64,000 bases of DNA from G963676095 sp963676095 (GCA_963676095.1 OY781040.1:248001-312000); one strand, 5' to 3'. Positions 1-9,426 are shown, counted from the first letter of the stretch. Notes: generated by a model from the sequence alone, not told the origin. Numbers and translations are program-made.

Positions 1-1596
1 TTTGTGTTTAGTTCGTGCAGCGACTTTCTGGATGTCCAGTCAGAAGGGGATTCAACTACGACATCCTATTTTCAAAATGATCAGCAGGCAATCGATGCGA
101 TTACCGCTTTGTATAAACCGCTTCATGAGGAAACCTCATTCGGACGCAATCTGTTCTGGGAACAAGGTGCAGCGTGTGACGTGGTCTGGGGACGTACCCG
201 TAGTTTCAATACATTGGCAACCTTTGCCTATACAGGAGATGAAAGCCCGCTAAGCGATAATTTCGATTTATTCTACGAAGTAATGGCCCGTTCCAACTGG
301 GTGATTGAACAACTTTTAAATAAGCAGGGTACGACCACGCTGACCGACATTGAAACCCGCAGTCTGGGTGAAGCCTACTTCATGCGGGGAATGTCCCATT
401 TTATGATTGCGTATCGTTATGGCACAGACAAACAAGGGGTACCTTTCGTGCGTTATGAAGATTTTCCCGACGGATACGACAATTCCATTCCTACCCAACA
501 AGCCTCCGTTGTTGATAATTACAAATATATCATAGAAGATATGGACAATGCCATAAAATATCTTCCTAAATTTGAAGAATACAGTGCAGAAGATCAGGGG
601 CGTGCGCATCAGGCGGCTGCTGTAGCCTACAAAGCTAAAGTTTATGCCTACTGGGCGACCTGGGATGAGTCTCAATGGGATAATGTAATCACCATGGTGA
701 ATTCGCTTGAAAATGATTATGGTCGCGACCTTGCCTCAACCCTCGACAAGGTATTCTCTTCTGACTACAGTAACTTCTGGAATTCAGAATACATCTGGTC
801 CATTCCTTCCGATGGCGGTTCAAACGGCGGAGGCAGCGAATTTCCGGGTGTCGTTCTCGAAAACAAAGGTTGGGGATATTATAATGGCTGGGGACAGAAT
901 AAACCATCCTACGACATCTACGAAGAAATGTCAAAAGACGGGGTAGGAAACGATCGCCTCGTACGCTCTATCCTTGAATATAACCAGGAATTCCAGTTCT
1001 GGGGCGAGACCCGCAAGTTTTACTCAACATCGGATGTCGAAGCCGGTTTTATGGTCAACAAATACATGGATCCGTTTAAATATGCCGATGCTGATCAGGC
1101 CGGATATGTTAATACTAGTGGAGACTGGCCTACAGCCCGTCTAAACTTCCCGATTATCCGCTTTGCAGAAATGCTCCTGTTCCGTGCAGAAGCTTATCTG
1201 ATGACCAATAAGCCGGATAAAGCCAAGATCGACCTTGACAGAATTCGTAACCGTTCCAACATTGCCTCTCTTGATCACACGCCTACCATGGCTGATTTGT
1301 ATCATGAACGCCGTTGCGAGCTGGCATTCGAATTTACCGATCACCTCTTCGACCTGAAACGCTGGGACCGTTCTTCCAATGCCACAATTAAAGCGCTTGC
1401 AGACGCAGAGCTTAATTCCCATCCACGAGTACGCAAGTATGACGATCGTTCCAATCCTGAATCAGCATTTCAGATTGCCGACTATGAGGACTACAAGAAT
1501 AAACAAACTTATAAGGACTACATGATGGTATTCCCTTATCCGTCTAACCAAATCACTAAATCCAACGGAAAGCTAACTCAGAATGACGGATATTAA
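1..1596 (+). CDS. SusD/RagB-family outer-membrane lipoprotein, 5' truncated by window edge
   Basis: Surface glycan-binding lipoprotein that normally partners a SusC TonB-dependent transporter. The reading frame is open from base 1 and the visible protein starts just before a lipobox-like FSSCSDFLDV, so only the signal peptide is missing. The C-terminal SusD signature FAEMLLFRAEAYL (about residue 390) and the late RRCELAFEF motif are present, and the helical TPR-like body has about 530 residues. The SusC partner would lie upstream, outside the window. The annotated GTG at position 4 is not the real start. Family assignment is confident; the substrate is unknown. Confidence 0.93.
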   Translation, partial: FVFSSCSDFLDVQSEGDSTTTSYFQNDQQAIDAITALYKPLHEETSFGRNLFWEQGAACDVVWGRTRSFNTLATFAYTGDESPLSDNFDLFYEVMARSNWVIEQLLNKQGTTTLTDIETRSLGEAYFMRGMSHFMIAYRYGTDKQGVPFVRYEDFPDGYDNSIPTQQASVVDNYKYIIEDMDNAIKYLPKFEEYSAEDQGRAHQAAAVAYKAKVYAYWATWDESQWDNVITMVNSLENDYGRDLASTLDKVFSSDYSNFWNSEYIWSIPSDGGSNGGGSEFPGVVLENKGWGYYNGWGQNKPSYDIYEEMSKDGVGNDRLVRSILEYNQEFQFWGETRKFYSTSDVEAGFMVNKYMDPFKYADADQAGYVNTSGDWPTARLNFPIIRFAEMLLFRAEAYLMTNKPDKAKIDLDRIRNRSNIASLDHTPTMADLYHERRCELAFEFTDHLFDLKRWDRSSNATIKALADAELNSHPRVRKYDDRSNPESAFQIADYEDYKNKQTYKDYMMVFPYPSNQITKSNGKLTQNDGY

Positions 1597-1656
1597 ACAG
1601 ATAACAGCATAAAAAAACTATTTCCAGAATAAAGGATAGAATTAATCTTTTGAATA

Positions 1657-1688
1657 AAAGCAGTTGCCGCGTATGTGGCAACTGCTTT
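1657..1688 (+). terminator. Perfect hairpin downstream of susD-like gene
   Basis: A 12-bp perfect stem (AAAGCAGTTGCC / GGCAACTGCTTT) with an 8-nt loop lies 60 bp after the SusD stop. There is only a weak T-run, so it may be a terminator or an mRNA-stabilising hairpin. Confidence 0.6.
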
Positions 1689-1789
1689 AAAACTTTATAT
1701 CCTCAGTGTAAAACGATAGCTCCAATTTCCCCCGTCTGAAGATGTCGTCCTCATGAAGATTACCGGCATGTAAGCTATTTAAGTCCTGT

Positions 1790-2293
1790 CTATTTCAATC
1801 CCAGCTTTCTGTTTTCCTTTAATAATCCGATTGATTCGTTCAATCTGTTCAGAATTGTTTCCTCTCTTTTGGCATTAGTAATCCAAAGTACATAATGTCG
1901 CTTATAAGTCCGGGCAAGATTATTGAAATTCGTCAATGCCGGTTCATTTTCAGAGAAAGCTTTCAGAATAAAATCCGGAACATGAAATCCTTTCTCCTCA
2001 TTATTTTCTTCTGCCTCCTTGTTTTCCCAATCCACTCTTCCTGTTTTTAGATAAATGTCTATTTTTTCCAGACCTGCTTCAGTCATTTTGCCCTTTTCGA
2101 TCAAGGTAAGCACTATTCTTTTGTTTAGATCTGACCACTTGGAGACATTAGTTCTCGGGGTAAATTTTCTCACATACTGATCCTCGTCCACCTTTTTTAT
2201 AATACTATCAATCCATCCAAAGCAAAGAGCCTCTTCCAGAGCTTCATCATACCCTATGCATTCAATATTTCTTTGCTTTTTATAAAATATCAT
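1790..2293 (-). CDS. YdeI/OmpD-associated family protein, start uncertain
   Basis: It resembles the 'bacteriocin-protection, YdeI/OmpD-associated' family, from the block YDEALEEALCFGWIDS, the KFTPR..SKWSDLNK block and the MTEAGL segment. The first usable ATG (2293) lies inside the conserved region. The same frame continues upstream with family-like residues (VKQNYNKSSGIWMIFYKK) for at least 20 codons and has no ATG before it reaches the downstream end of the GH2 gene. The natural N-terminus therefore seems lost or uses an odd start, perhaps after recombination next to the beta-galactosidase gene. Biochemical role unknown. Confidence 0.7.
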   Translation of the reverse strand: MIFYKKQRNIECIGYDEALEEALCFGWIDSIIKKVDEDQYVRKFTPRTNVSKWSDLNKRIVLTLIEKGKMTEAGLEKIDIYLKTGRVDWENKEAEENNEEKGFHVPDFILKAFSENEPALTNFNNLARTYKRHYVLWITNAKREETILNRLNESIGLLKENRKLGLK

Positions 2294-2425
2294 CCAAATG
2301 CCAGAACTCTTATTATAATTCTGCTTTACATATTCACCACAAGTTCCCTTTTTTGTTTGTAAAATTTAAGGGATGTGCTAACAAATAGGGTTGGCAAATC
2401 CTAATTGCCAATTTACCGGTCTACC

Positions 2426-4834
2426 CTAATTCTTAAAAGTCTGAATATTTATGCCCGAATCATTCAAATCAGGAGATTTAACTTTCAAGGAAATTGTTCC
2501 GGATTCCTTTGTGCTTTTTATGATAACGAGTGCCTTACCTTTCCAAGTAGTTTTTGTATTCGATACATAAGAAGTAGTATCTTTAAGGTTCGCATTATCA
2601 ACAGCAACAATAACACCAGGCCCATCCAGTTCAAACTCTAATTTGGTTGAGGCATTTGGTTCCAGAATACCATTATTGTCCATAATATTTATAGTAATAT
2701 AAGACAGGTCTTGTCCATCAGCCAGAATTTCTTTTCTGTCGGCAGATAACATAATTTTTGAAGCTTTTCCTGCTGTTTGTAAAATTTTTGTTTCCTTTTC
2801 TTCACCATCCTCAACACCAACAGCTTTAATCACGCCAGGTGCATAAGGCAGTATAAATGTAGCTTTGAATTCTTCTTTTTTACCTACTTCTTTTTCACCA
2901 AATAGCTCATCATTTAAATAAAGTCTTACATTAGGATATTTTGAATAGACCTCCACCTCAATATCTTGTCCTTCATATCCAGGCCATGTCCAGCTTTCCC
3001 ATGTTGGCCACACAGCCCAGCCTGTTATTCTAATCTCTCCATTTTCGGGATTTGGTTCCTTCACTGCCATGTAAATTTTTTCGTTGTCGTTATATAACAT
3101 ACTGCGATAATGTGAAATTGGTTTCCTCCAACCTAAGAGGTCAATATCGCCGCAGTATGCTCCATGCCAGGGGTAGCGTTTGCTTTCCCAATGTTCGCCA
3201 AAATTTTCATCAGGATAATAATATCCTCCAATTCCCGATTCACCTAAATAATCCATAGCAGTCCAGACAAAATCACCAATAATATAATTGTTTGAAGTAA
3301 CCAATTCCCAAATTTTAAAAGCATTTCTGGGGTAAGATTCAGTATTAACAATAACTCTTGAAGGGACTCTCTCATGGTCGGCAGGAGCACGCCAAAGCTG
3401 GTAGTTGTATCCGCATATATCATGGACAGCCATGAGTGAATCAAACACCTCCCATCCCTGCCCCCAGGTTGTCATGGCAGAAGTTACAGGGCGTGTCGTG
3501 TCAATTTCTTTTACGCTTGATGCTAACATTTTTGCAATTTCCACTGCTTCGGGTTCTGTTCTTTCTATCACTTCGTTTCCAATGCTCCACATAATTATTG
3601 ATGGATGGTTTCTGTCGCGCAGCACCAAATCCTGTACATCTTTTTTCGCCCATTTGTCGAAGTGTTTTGAATAATCGTGGGGATTTTTTTGTGCTTTCCA
3701 TCCATCAAAAGCTTCATCCACAACCAAAAGGCCTAATTTGTCGCACGCTTCTAAAAATGCTTCGGAAGGAGGATTGTGGGCTGTACGAACGGCATTAAAA
3801 CCGGCTGTTTTCAATAATTGAACTTTTCTTTCTTCTGCTCTATCGTATGCGGCAGCACCTAAACTTCCATTATCATGATGAACACAGCCTCCATTCAATA
3901 TTACTGATTTGCCGTTAAGTGTAAATCCGTGTGTGCTATTAAATTCAATGGTACGTATACCGAAGGATTGCGTTATTTTATCAAGCACCTGATTTTCCTC
4001 CTTCACTTCTAACTCAGCTTGATATAAGCCAGGGGAATCAGGCGACCAGAGTAATGGTTCTTTTACGCTAATTTGCTGTACAATTAGCTTTTCACTTTCA
4101 GGTTCAATGTCTATTTGAGTTTTATCCTCTCCATTGTTTCCTTTTATCTTTGTTGTAAGGGTTAGCTTTTTAGGTATATCGGTGTCGTTTTTAATAACTG
4201 TTTTTATTTCAACAATAGCCTCTTCTGAACTTACTTGTGGCGTGGTAATGCCAACTCCCCAGTGTTTGATGTGAACCTTTTCAGTAACTAAAAGCCAAAC
4301 ATTTCTGTATATTCCTGAACCACTATACCATCGGCAGTTTTTCTGGTTGGCGTTATCAACTCGAACAGCGATAATATTCTCCTGATCCATTTTAAGATGA
4401 GGTGTTAAGTCGTAGGCAAATGATGAATATCCATAAGGTCGAACACCTAACGATATGCCATTGATAAATACTTCTGAATTTTGGTACACCCCCTCAAAAT
4501 AAACTGATATTTTTTTGTCTTCCCATGTAGCAGGAACTTTAAAAGTTTTGCGGTACCAACCAATGCCAGTTGGCAAATAGGCTCCATCATTCCCGGCAGG
4601 ATTCAGAGTATCGAAATTTCCTTCGATGCTCCAATCATGGGGTAAATCAAGGGTTCTCCAATCTTTATCATTAAAACTTTCTGATGATGCCTCTTGAACA
4701 TCACTTAATTTAAACTTCCAGTTAAAATTGAATAACTGTTTACGTTCAATATTTTCACGTGATTGATAAGTATCTGAACATCCCGCCAATAGAATGGATG
4801 CAGCAACAATAATAATTTTTATAGAAAAAATCAT
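2426..4834 (-). CDS. Glycoside hydrolase family 2 beta-galactosidase-like lipoprotein
   Basis: About 802 residues. The start at 4834 is chosen because it begins a lipoprotein signal peptide (hydrophobic IIIVAASILLAGCSD with lipobox LAGC); the frame is open for another 103 codons upstream, which read as a recombinase remnant. Domains: N-terminal GH2 sugar-binding domain with GIGWYRKTF, central immunoglobulin-like domain, then a TIM barrel. The acid/base Glu is about residue 421 in WSIGNEVIER and the nucleophile Glu about residue 499 in NTESYPRNAF. A C-terminal DUF4982-like/Ig-like region follows. It probably hydrolyses beta-galactosides (or related beta-glycosides) at the cell surface or in the periplasm, in line with the nearby SusD. 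Confidence 0.9.
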   Translation of the reverse strand: MIFSIKIIIVAASILLAGCSDTYQSRENIERKQLFNFNWKFKLSDVQEASSESFNDKDWRTLDLPHDWSIEGNFDTLNPAGNDGAYLPTGIGWYRKTFKVPATWEDKKISVYFEGVYQNSEVFINGISLGVRPYGYSSFAYDLTPHLKMDQENIIAVRVDNANQKNCRWYSGSGIYRNVWLLVTEKVHIKHWGVGITTPQVSSEEAIVEIKTVIKNDTDIPKKLTLTTKIKGNNGEDKTQIDIEPESEKLIVQQISVKEPLLWSPDSPGLYQAELEVKEENQVLDKITQSFGIRTIEFNSTHGFTLNGKSVILNGGCVHHDNGSLGAAAYDRAEERKVQLLKTAGFNAVRTAHNPPSEAFLEACDKLGLLVVDEAFDGWKAQKNPHDYSKHFDKWAKKDVQDLVLRDRNHPSIIMWSIGNEVIERTEPEAVEIAKMLASSVKEIDTTRPVTSAMTTWGQGWEVFDSLMAVHDICGYNYQLWRAPADHERVPSRVIVNTESYPRNAFKIWELVTSNNYIIGDFVWTAMDYLGESGIGGYYYPDENFGEHWESKRYPWHGAYCGDIDLLGWRKPISHYRSMLYNDNEKIYMAVKEPNPENGEIRITGWAVWPTWESWTWPGYEGQDIEVEVYSKYPNVRLYLNDELFGEKEVGKKEEFKATFILPYAPGVIKAVGVEDGEEKETKILQTAGKASKIMLSADRKEILADGQDLSYITINIMDNNGILEPNASTKLEFELDGPGVIVAVDNANLKDTTSYVSNTKTTWKGKALVIIKSTKESGTISLKVKSPDLNDSGINIQTFKN

Positions 4835-5143
4835 GTCAGGTTTAATTTTGTTATCTGTTTTAATGCCTGGGGCAAACATCCTGTCGGGCGGGCTTTGTAT
4901 CCGGGTGATGGCTTTATTACTGACATGCGTATAAATCATTGTGGATTTTATGCCCGAATGTCCCGGCAATTGTTGAATGTAACTGATATCGGTGCCCATA
5001 ACCTTAGCGTTTAGTTTCCATCCCTCCAATTTACGCCAATAAGCCTTAAAATCATACAGGTTAATGATAAAATCTTTTACGTTCATTATTCCGGTGAGCA
5101 AAGCGATTGTTTCAGGTGGCAAAACATAAATCCGGGTGTGCAA
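4835..5143 (-). pseudogene. C-terminal remnant of a tyrosine recombinase, in frame with GH2
   Basis: The segment reads DISYIQQLPGHSGIKSTMIYTHVSNK, the end of a tyrosine recombinase with its box-II His and the catalytic Tyr in IYTHVS, followed by an IQSPPD tail. Everything upstream, including the catalytic Arg and HxxR, is missing. The remnant runs without a stop into the GH2 signal peptide, so a chimeric reading frame of 905 codons exists. It is probably not translated as one protein, because the lipoprotein signal would be internal. Confidence 0.75.
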
Positions 5144-5198
5144 ACCTTAGCTCCGGAAATATCAGCGGGTTATTCTTTGTTAAATCTGTAAGTTAAGT

Positions 5199-5695
5199 TT
5201 TCCTTGTATATGGAAGTGAGTTTTCCGGGTATATGGCGGAAAAAGTTTCCTCCAATATGGAAACAGTCTCATTTATGCGTTAAAGACAATTTCTTTATGC
5301 GTTAAAGAAAAAGTGTTTATGCATTAAAGACAACTTCTTTATGCGTTAAAGAAGAGTTGTTTATGTATTAAAAACAGCTCGTTTATGCGTTAATCAGAAG
5401 TTGTCTATGCTACAACCTGGATATCTATCGTTTTCTACCAGTGCTTTCCCAAACAATTTTCCCCTTATACCGGAAGGATAAAAAAGTTATACGTGTAATC
5501 CAGTTGTATTTCACGTATAATGCAATCGTATTACACGTGTAACTCATTTGGATTACACGTATAACACAAATGGGTTATAAGCGTAACTTTCGAAAATTTA
5601 TTGTTTAGTGAAACTTCTCCCCTATAATTTGTGAACACCGCAACAATATGGTTGCGACACTCACAATAATGCTGTTGCGTCACTCACAACAACGT
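5199..5695. repeat. Four consecutive blocks of short palindromic repeats
   Basis: This gene-free stretch (5144-5872) holds serial families of mini inverted repeats. Block A (5199-5266): three TTTCC...GGAAA units. Block B (5271-5415): about six units related to CTTTATGCGTTAAAG, roughly every 26 bp. Block C (5486-5587): several GTTAYACGTRTAAC-like units. Block D (5632-5695): CGCAAC...GTTGCG and related units. Each block uses a different sequence but the same hairpin-like design. I see nothing in the rest of this gap (5696-5872). Confidence 0.75.
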
Positions 5696-5872
5696 CCTAT
5701 CCACACGGTCCCGGTTCCCGGCTGTAAAAGCCAGGCAACGCCTGCAACTAAGTACCCGAAAACCCGGAATACCGGCCTGTATTCATTATTTTATCCTCCT
5801 TTTGCTTTTCCGCGAAATATTCAGACATCAGTCGAGTTGCTTTTTCCAGCTTTTTTTTAGGCGTTTTGCAAG

Positions 5873-6163
5873 CTATCGATATTTACCGATGGCTCTTGCT
5901 TGGTATTTGTCGCAAAAGACGAACAAATCAGTAAATTTCAATTGCTTATCCATAAGGCAAACCCGAAAAGATAAATGTTCAAACACTTTGACACACACTT
6001 CGTTGTACCCTTGTTCGTGATAGCACGCTTTCAGTTTTGTATTTGAATCAATCAGCCCAATGGATATTTTTTCGCCACCCAAAGCCCAAATCCTGTTTGA
6101 GGCGAAATCCATCAGCTGTTTACCGAATCCATGATGCCTGAAATTGGGATGTACAGCTACCTT
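5873..6163 (-). pseudogene. GNAT acetyltransferase, C-terminal fragment
   Basis: The frame reads KVAVHPNFRHHGFGKQLMDFA, a typical acetyl-CoA-binding loop (motif A, R/Q-x-x-G-x-G/A type), then ISIGLIDSNTKLKACYHEQGY, the usual C-terminal GNAT motif. The frame becomes recognisable only from about 6163; upstream the DNA switches abruptly to a GH2 fragment in another frame. About 96 residues of an expected 150-170 remain, and there is no start codon at the junction. Confidence 0.7.
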
Positions 6164-6392
6164 TTAAACATAGATACATTATTGGCGTGCATGGCGCCTC
6201 CTTTTAGTTTGAGTTTTTTGCCATTTAGAATAAATCCTTTTTCCGAATCAGATTTTATCGAACGGATGCCAAAATCGGTTTCTGTCCTGTCAATTGTTTT
6301 TCCGTCTTTTTGAATCTCACAAACCGCTTTGTAAAGTGTAGGTGTGGAAGGCGACCAAAGTTGAGGATTAGTTATTTCGAAAGAAAAGATGA
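6157..6392 (-). pseudogene. Glycoside hydrolase family 2 fragment
   Basis: The minus strand encodes ITNPQLWSPSTPTLYKAV, then FGIRSI and GFILNGKKLKLKGGAMHANN. These are the end of the Ig-like domain and the entry of the barrel in GH2 enzymes. About 75 codons survive, cut at the left by the GNAT fragment and at the right near 6392. It is a second GH2 gene, distinct from the intact one at 2426-4834, whose equivalent region reads GFTLNGKSVILNGGCVHHDN. Confidence 0.7.
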
Positions 6393-6474
6393 AATAAATC
6401 TATTCGTTTCATACGTTAGTTAGTCAGTTAGTTTAGCATTCTTAAATTATTCTCTTATTGACTTAATGTCGAAA

Positions 6475-7222
6475 TCACTCATATCTCAACGCTTCCACAG
6501 GGTTCTTCCTGGCAGTCTTCCAGCTTTGCCAGCTTACAGTCAGCAATATAATTCCCAAGGCCAGCAAACCAGCAAGGAAAAAAATCCACCAACTCAGTGC
6601 GGTTTTGTAGGCAAAGGTTTCAAGCCATTTGTTCATCGCGTAGTACGCGACAGGCGTAGCAACGACAAAAGAAATGGCAACCCATTTTATAAAATCTTTA
6701 TTGAGTATCGTCAATATTTCAAGAACGCGGGCACCATTTACCTTGCGGATGCCTATTTCCTTCACCCGGCTCAGGCAAATCATAAAAATTTGTCCGAGGA
6801 TTCCCATGCAGGTAAGGGCAATAGCAATAAATGAGAAGAAAGAGATGGAGCTGGCCAACTTTTCCTCTTTGCCGTACATCGACTGGAAAAAATCGTCATA
6901 AAATGCGAAGTTCATCGATTCAAAAGGCGAAAGACTTTTCCATATTTTTTTTATCTGATCAATTTGTTGTCCCAGGTTTCCCGGAGAAAGCCTTACTGAA
7001 AGGATATTCCAGTTATTTGTTTCGGTGAGCAACAAAGCCAATGGCTCAACGGGCTGGTAAAATGATTCAAACTTAAAGTCTTTTATAATGCCGACAACAT
7101 CAAGGCCACCATCTTTCTTTCCTTCGAAACTGTCCCAGCCATATTGTTTAAGTGCTTCTTCGTTTATAAGACAGGATTTATTCAAATCACCGGGAAGGAG
7201 GTTGCGTCCTTTCAGTAATTCA
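6475..7222 (-). pseudogene. MacB/FtsX-type ABC transporter permease, C-terminal fragment
   Basis: About 240 residues with a natural C-terminus (NPVEALRYE, the family's usual ending). Three hydrophobic segments and the signature ALTCMGILGQI...RVKEIGIRKVNGA mark the FtsX-like domain. An intact protein of this type has about 780-800 residues. The N-terminal membrane segment and most of the periplasmic domain are absent, and the frame is fused at about 7222 to a DUF4249 fragment. This may be the relic of an export system. Confidence 0.8.
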
Positions 7223-7525
7223 ATACCGGTAATTATCGCCTATCTGGATACAATTGATTGCCCTGCGGACCATGAGTTCGCTGTTTCCGGCATCATCACT
7301 AATGATGGCAATGACATCGTCAATAGTCGGGCAAGCAGAAGTATCAGTCAAATTAATGGACTTTGTAATTTTCACCAAATAAGGGCCGGCTTCGTTTGTA
7401 ATGTTGCCTTCGATGATGATTTTAGATTGATTACTCGTGTAATCTAAATCCACTGTTTTTTCACAAGCTGTAATTTTAAGAGTTGAAATGAGATTAATAT
7501 ATAAGTAATACCTTTTGTCTTTCAA
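7220..7525 (-). pseudogene. DUF4249-family lipoprotein, N-terminal fragment
   Basis: A hydrophobic signal-like start with a lipobox-like ITAC is followed by KTVDLDYTSNQSKIIIEGNI and GPYLVKITKSINLTDT, typical of DUF4249 lipoproteins encoded next to TonB-dependent receptors. About 100 of the usual 280-400 residues remain before a stop created by the junction with the permease fragment. The start is a TTG that overlaps the end of the lasso B1 gene by about 30 nt. Confidence 0.65.
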
Positions 7526-7778
7526 TTTTGTTTAGGAAATCAATTGTTTCTGTGGTGCAGGTTTTTTCATCAACTGAAAACCGGTTCATCAATTTTTGAA
7601 TGAGTTCAACAACCACAATGGGTTGCTCAAGTTGCTCCCAGATAATCCTACCGGTTTTGTTCAAACTAAGGTATGAACCGTTTTCAATATCCATCATAAC
7701 GAGATCATCACCTAACTCACTGATGATTAAGTTGCTGTCGTTTCTTTGTACAAGGGAGTCTACAGAGATTGATTTCAT
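7494..7778 (-). CDS. Lasso peptide B1 / PqqD-like precursor-recognition protein
   Basis: 94 residues, the length of a stand-alone RiPP recognition element. The central ENGSYLSLNKTGRIIWEQL is the PqqD-family signature (beta strands, then the first helix), followed by the helical VELIQKLMNRFSVDE segment. In lasso pathways B1 binds the precursor leader and presents it to the B2 protease. It is transcribed away from the kinase-B2-precursor-cyclase genes with a 96-bp divergent spacer, an unusual layout for a lasso cluster. Confidence 0.85.
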   Translation of the reverse strand: MKSISVDSLVQRNDSNLIISELGDDLVMMDIENGSYLSLNKTGRIIWEQLEQPIVVVELIQKLMNRFSVDEKTCTTETIDFLNKIERQKVLLIY

Positions 7779-7835
7779 GGTTAGAGGTCAATAACATATT
7801 TCTAAGCGAATATAAATATAAATCAGGAAAAAATG

Positions 7836-7843
7836 TATTTTTG
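7836..7843 (+). promoter_or_regulatory. Putative -7 element upstream of lasso kinase
   Basis: TATTTTTG matches the Bacteroidota TAnnTTTG -7 consensus and ends 31 nt before the kinase start. No good -33 TTG is visible, so this is tentative. Confidence 0.4.
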
Positions 7844-7874
7844 ATAACATTATTGATCAATCAACAACTAATAA

Positions 7875-8792
7875 TTGGTGCAAACAAATCAAAAATATAG
7901 GTACTGGGGCTTTGGAACTAAGATTGCTTCGGAGATGGAGTTTCCCGAATTGTTTGAGTATGATTTTGATATTCCAGACGTGGAGTACATTGTGGGCAAA
8001 TGTCCAGATTCTATAGAAGGAATCACAGTTTTAGCAGACCGTTTTTCATATATTATTGGTGACAGAGAGCTTCTTTTTACGGCGCATGGTGTGGCGCGGT
8101 ATTACGCAGTTGACGGGCATCAGATTATCATAGAGCCTTTTGAGCCTATGCGGGACAGCCGCAGCGTACGGTTGCATGTGCTGGCGACCATTATGTCCGC
8201 TATTTTATTGCACCGAAATAGTTTGCCACTCCATGCGTCGGCTATAAAACAGGGCGAAAGTCTGGTTTTGATTATGGGTGACAGCCGGGCAGGAAAATCA
8301 ACAACCTTGGCCGGTTTGCACAGGAAGGGGTATATTGTTTTTAGCGATGACGTCGTCGTGTTACAAAAAGATGCATTAGGTGTTAGCGCCGTCGCCTCTT
8401 ATCCGATGATCAAATTGTGGAACGATACGATTGAGAAGATGAACGACATCCAGTTTGAAGACCGCTCGTTCCGTATCCAGCAGAATTTAGATAAATACGG
8501 TTTCTTTTTTCACGACTACTTTGATCAGAACTGTTATCCTGTCAAAAAAGCATTTATTCTTAAGATACAGGATATTCCTGATTTGATACATCGGTCACTG
8601 GACGGAAAGGATGCTTTTGAAGTTCTCATTAACCAGGTGTACCGGCCCATACTTCTGCAAAACAACGATTTGAAACGACTATGTTTTTTGTTGGTTTCAG
8701 ACATTGTAAAAAATAGCAGCATAATTGAAATTTCCCGACCCATTGAATGCGATGCCCATCAATTGATCGATTATGTGGAAAAATTGTTGTAA
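7875..8792 (+). CDS. HPr-kinase-like lasso precursor kinase
   Basis: 305 residues, starting at TTG (7875) or GTG (7878); no ATG is available nearby. A P-loop GDSRAGKST sits near residues 135-143 and a conserved SDDVVVL follows near residue 160, both diagnostic of HPr kinase/phosphorylase relatives. Homologues in paeninodin-type clusters phosphorylate the C-terminal Ser of the lasso precursor, and the precursor here ends in Ser. Phosphorylation is an inference from that family. The gene is followed by B2 after 8 nt and is probably in the same operon. Confidence 0.85.
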   Translation: MVQTNQKYRYWGFGTKIASEMEFPELFEYDFDIPDVEYIVGKCPDSIEGITVLADRFSYIIGDRELLFTAHGVARYYAVDGHQIIIEPFEPMRDSRSVRLHVLATIMSAILLHRNSLPLHASAIKQGESLVLIMGDSRAGKSTTLAGLHRKGYIVFSDDVVVLQKDALGVSAVASYPMIKLWNDTIEKMNDIQFEDRSFRIQQNLDKYGFFFHDYFDQNCYPVKKAFILKIQDIPDLIHRSLDGKDAFEVLINQVYRPILLQNNDLKRLCFLLVSDIVKNSSIIEISRPIECDAHQLIDYVEKLL

Positions 8793-8800
8793 GATCAGTT

Positions 8801-9259
8801 ATGACGTCCGAACTTCCCCAAAAACGAACCATCAAAGAATATATGCTGTTTATTGAAGCATGGTTTTTTTGTGCAGTAGCGAGGACCCTGATTTTTTGGA
8901 TGCCGTTTCGCAAACTGCTTCCCTTGTTAGGCAGGCAGGTGAACCAGGAAGAAGCGGAAATAGCCGCTTCAGATCAGATTGCGTCAAACGATGATTTGCT
9001 CGAATTAATCCGTATCTCCATTCGAAGAGCCTGTCGCCGAAGTCCTTGGCGAACCAAATGTTTCGAACAGGCATTGTCGGCAAGAATGATGCTTAGAAGG
9101 CGAGGGATAAAGAGTATTGTTCATTTTGGGGTTCGAAAATCCATTTCCGATCCAAAAGAAGAGTTGGAAGCCCACGCCTGGCTTATTTCTTCAGGAGTTG
9201 TTGTTACCGGAGGCGAAAACAACAGTACTTTAATTATCGTTGGCCGTTTCCTGGTTTGA
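8801..9259 (+). CDS. Lasso peptide B2 protease (transglutaminase-like)
   Basis: 152 residues from the ATG at 8801, 8 nt after the kinase stop; a longer frame back to 8747 would overlap the kinase. The C-terminal half shows the B2 signature: the catalytic Cys in SPWRTKCFEQALSA, then LRRRGIKSIVHFGV, then the catalytic His in LEAHAWLIS. It would cut the leader from the precursor together with B1. The N-terminal hydrophobic helix (FIEAWFFCAVARTLIFW) is usual for this family. Confidence 0.9.
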   Translation: MTSELPQKRTIKEYMLFIEAWFFCAVARTLIFWMPFRKLLPLLGRQVNQEEAEIAASDQIASNDDLLELIRISIRRACRRSPWRTKCFEQALSARMMLRRRGIKSIVHFGVRKSISDPKEELEAHAWLISSGVVVTGGENNSTLIIVGRFLV

Positions 9260-9426
9260 ATTCAATTGAATTATTTTGTATTTATCTGTAGCTATCTGGC
9301 GATCATTGCAGCTATTGCTTGTTGATTTAGCCAAGAAGAAAACAAATCAGAAAAATTGCTTATTAGCAAATCCAGCTATAATGATAAAATTAATTATCAT
9401 ATAGTTAAGAGTGTCCGATTTTTTAC

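Noticed and set aside
5271..5415. Possible CRISPR-like array
   Set aside because: Units are short (about 15 bp), internally palindromic and degenerate, with spacing near 26 bp; no cas genes and no constant repeat of 24-40 bp.
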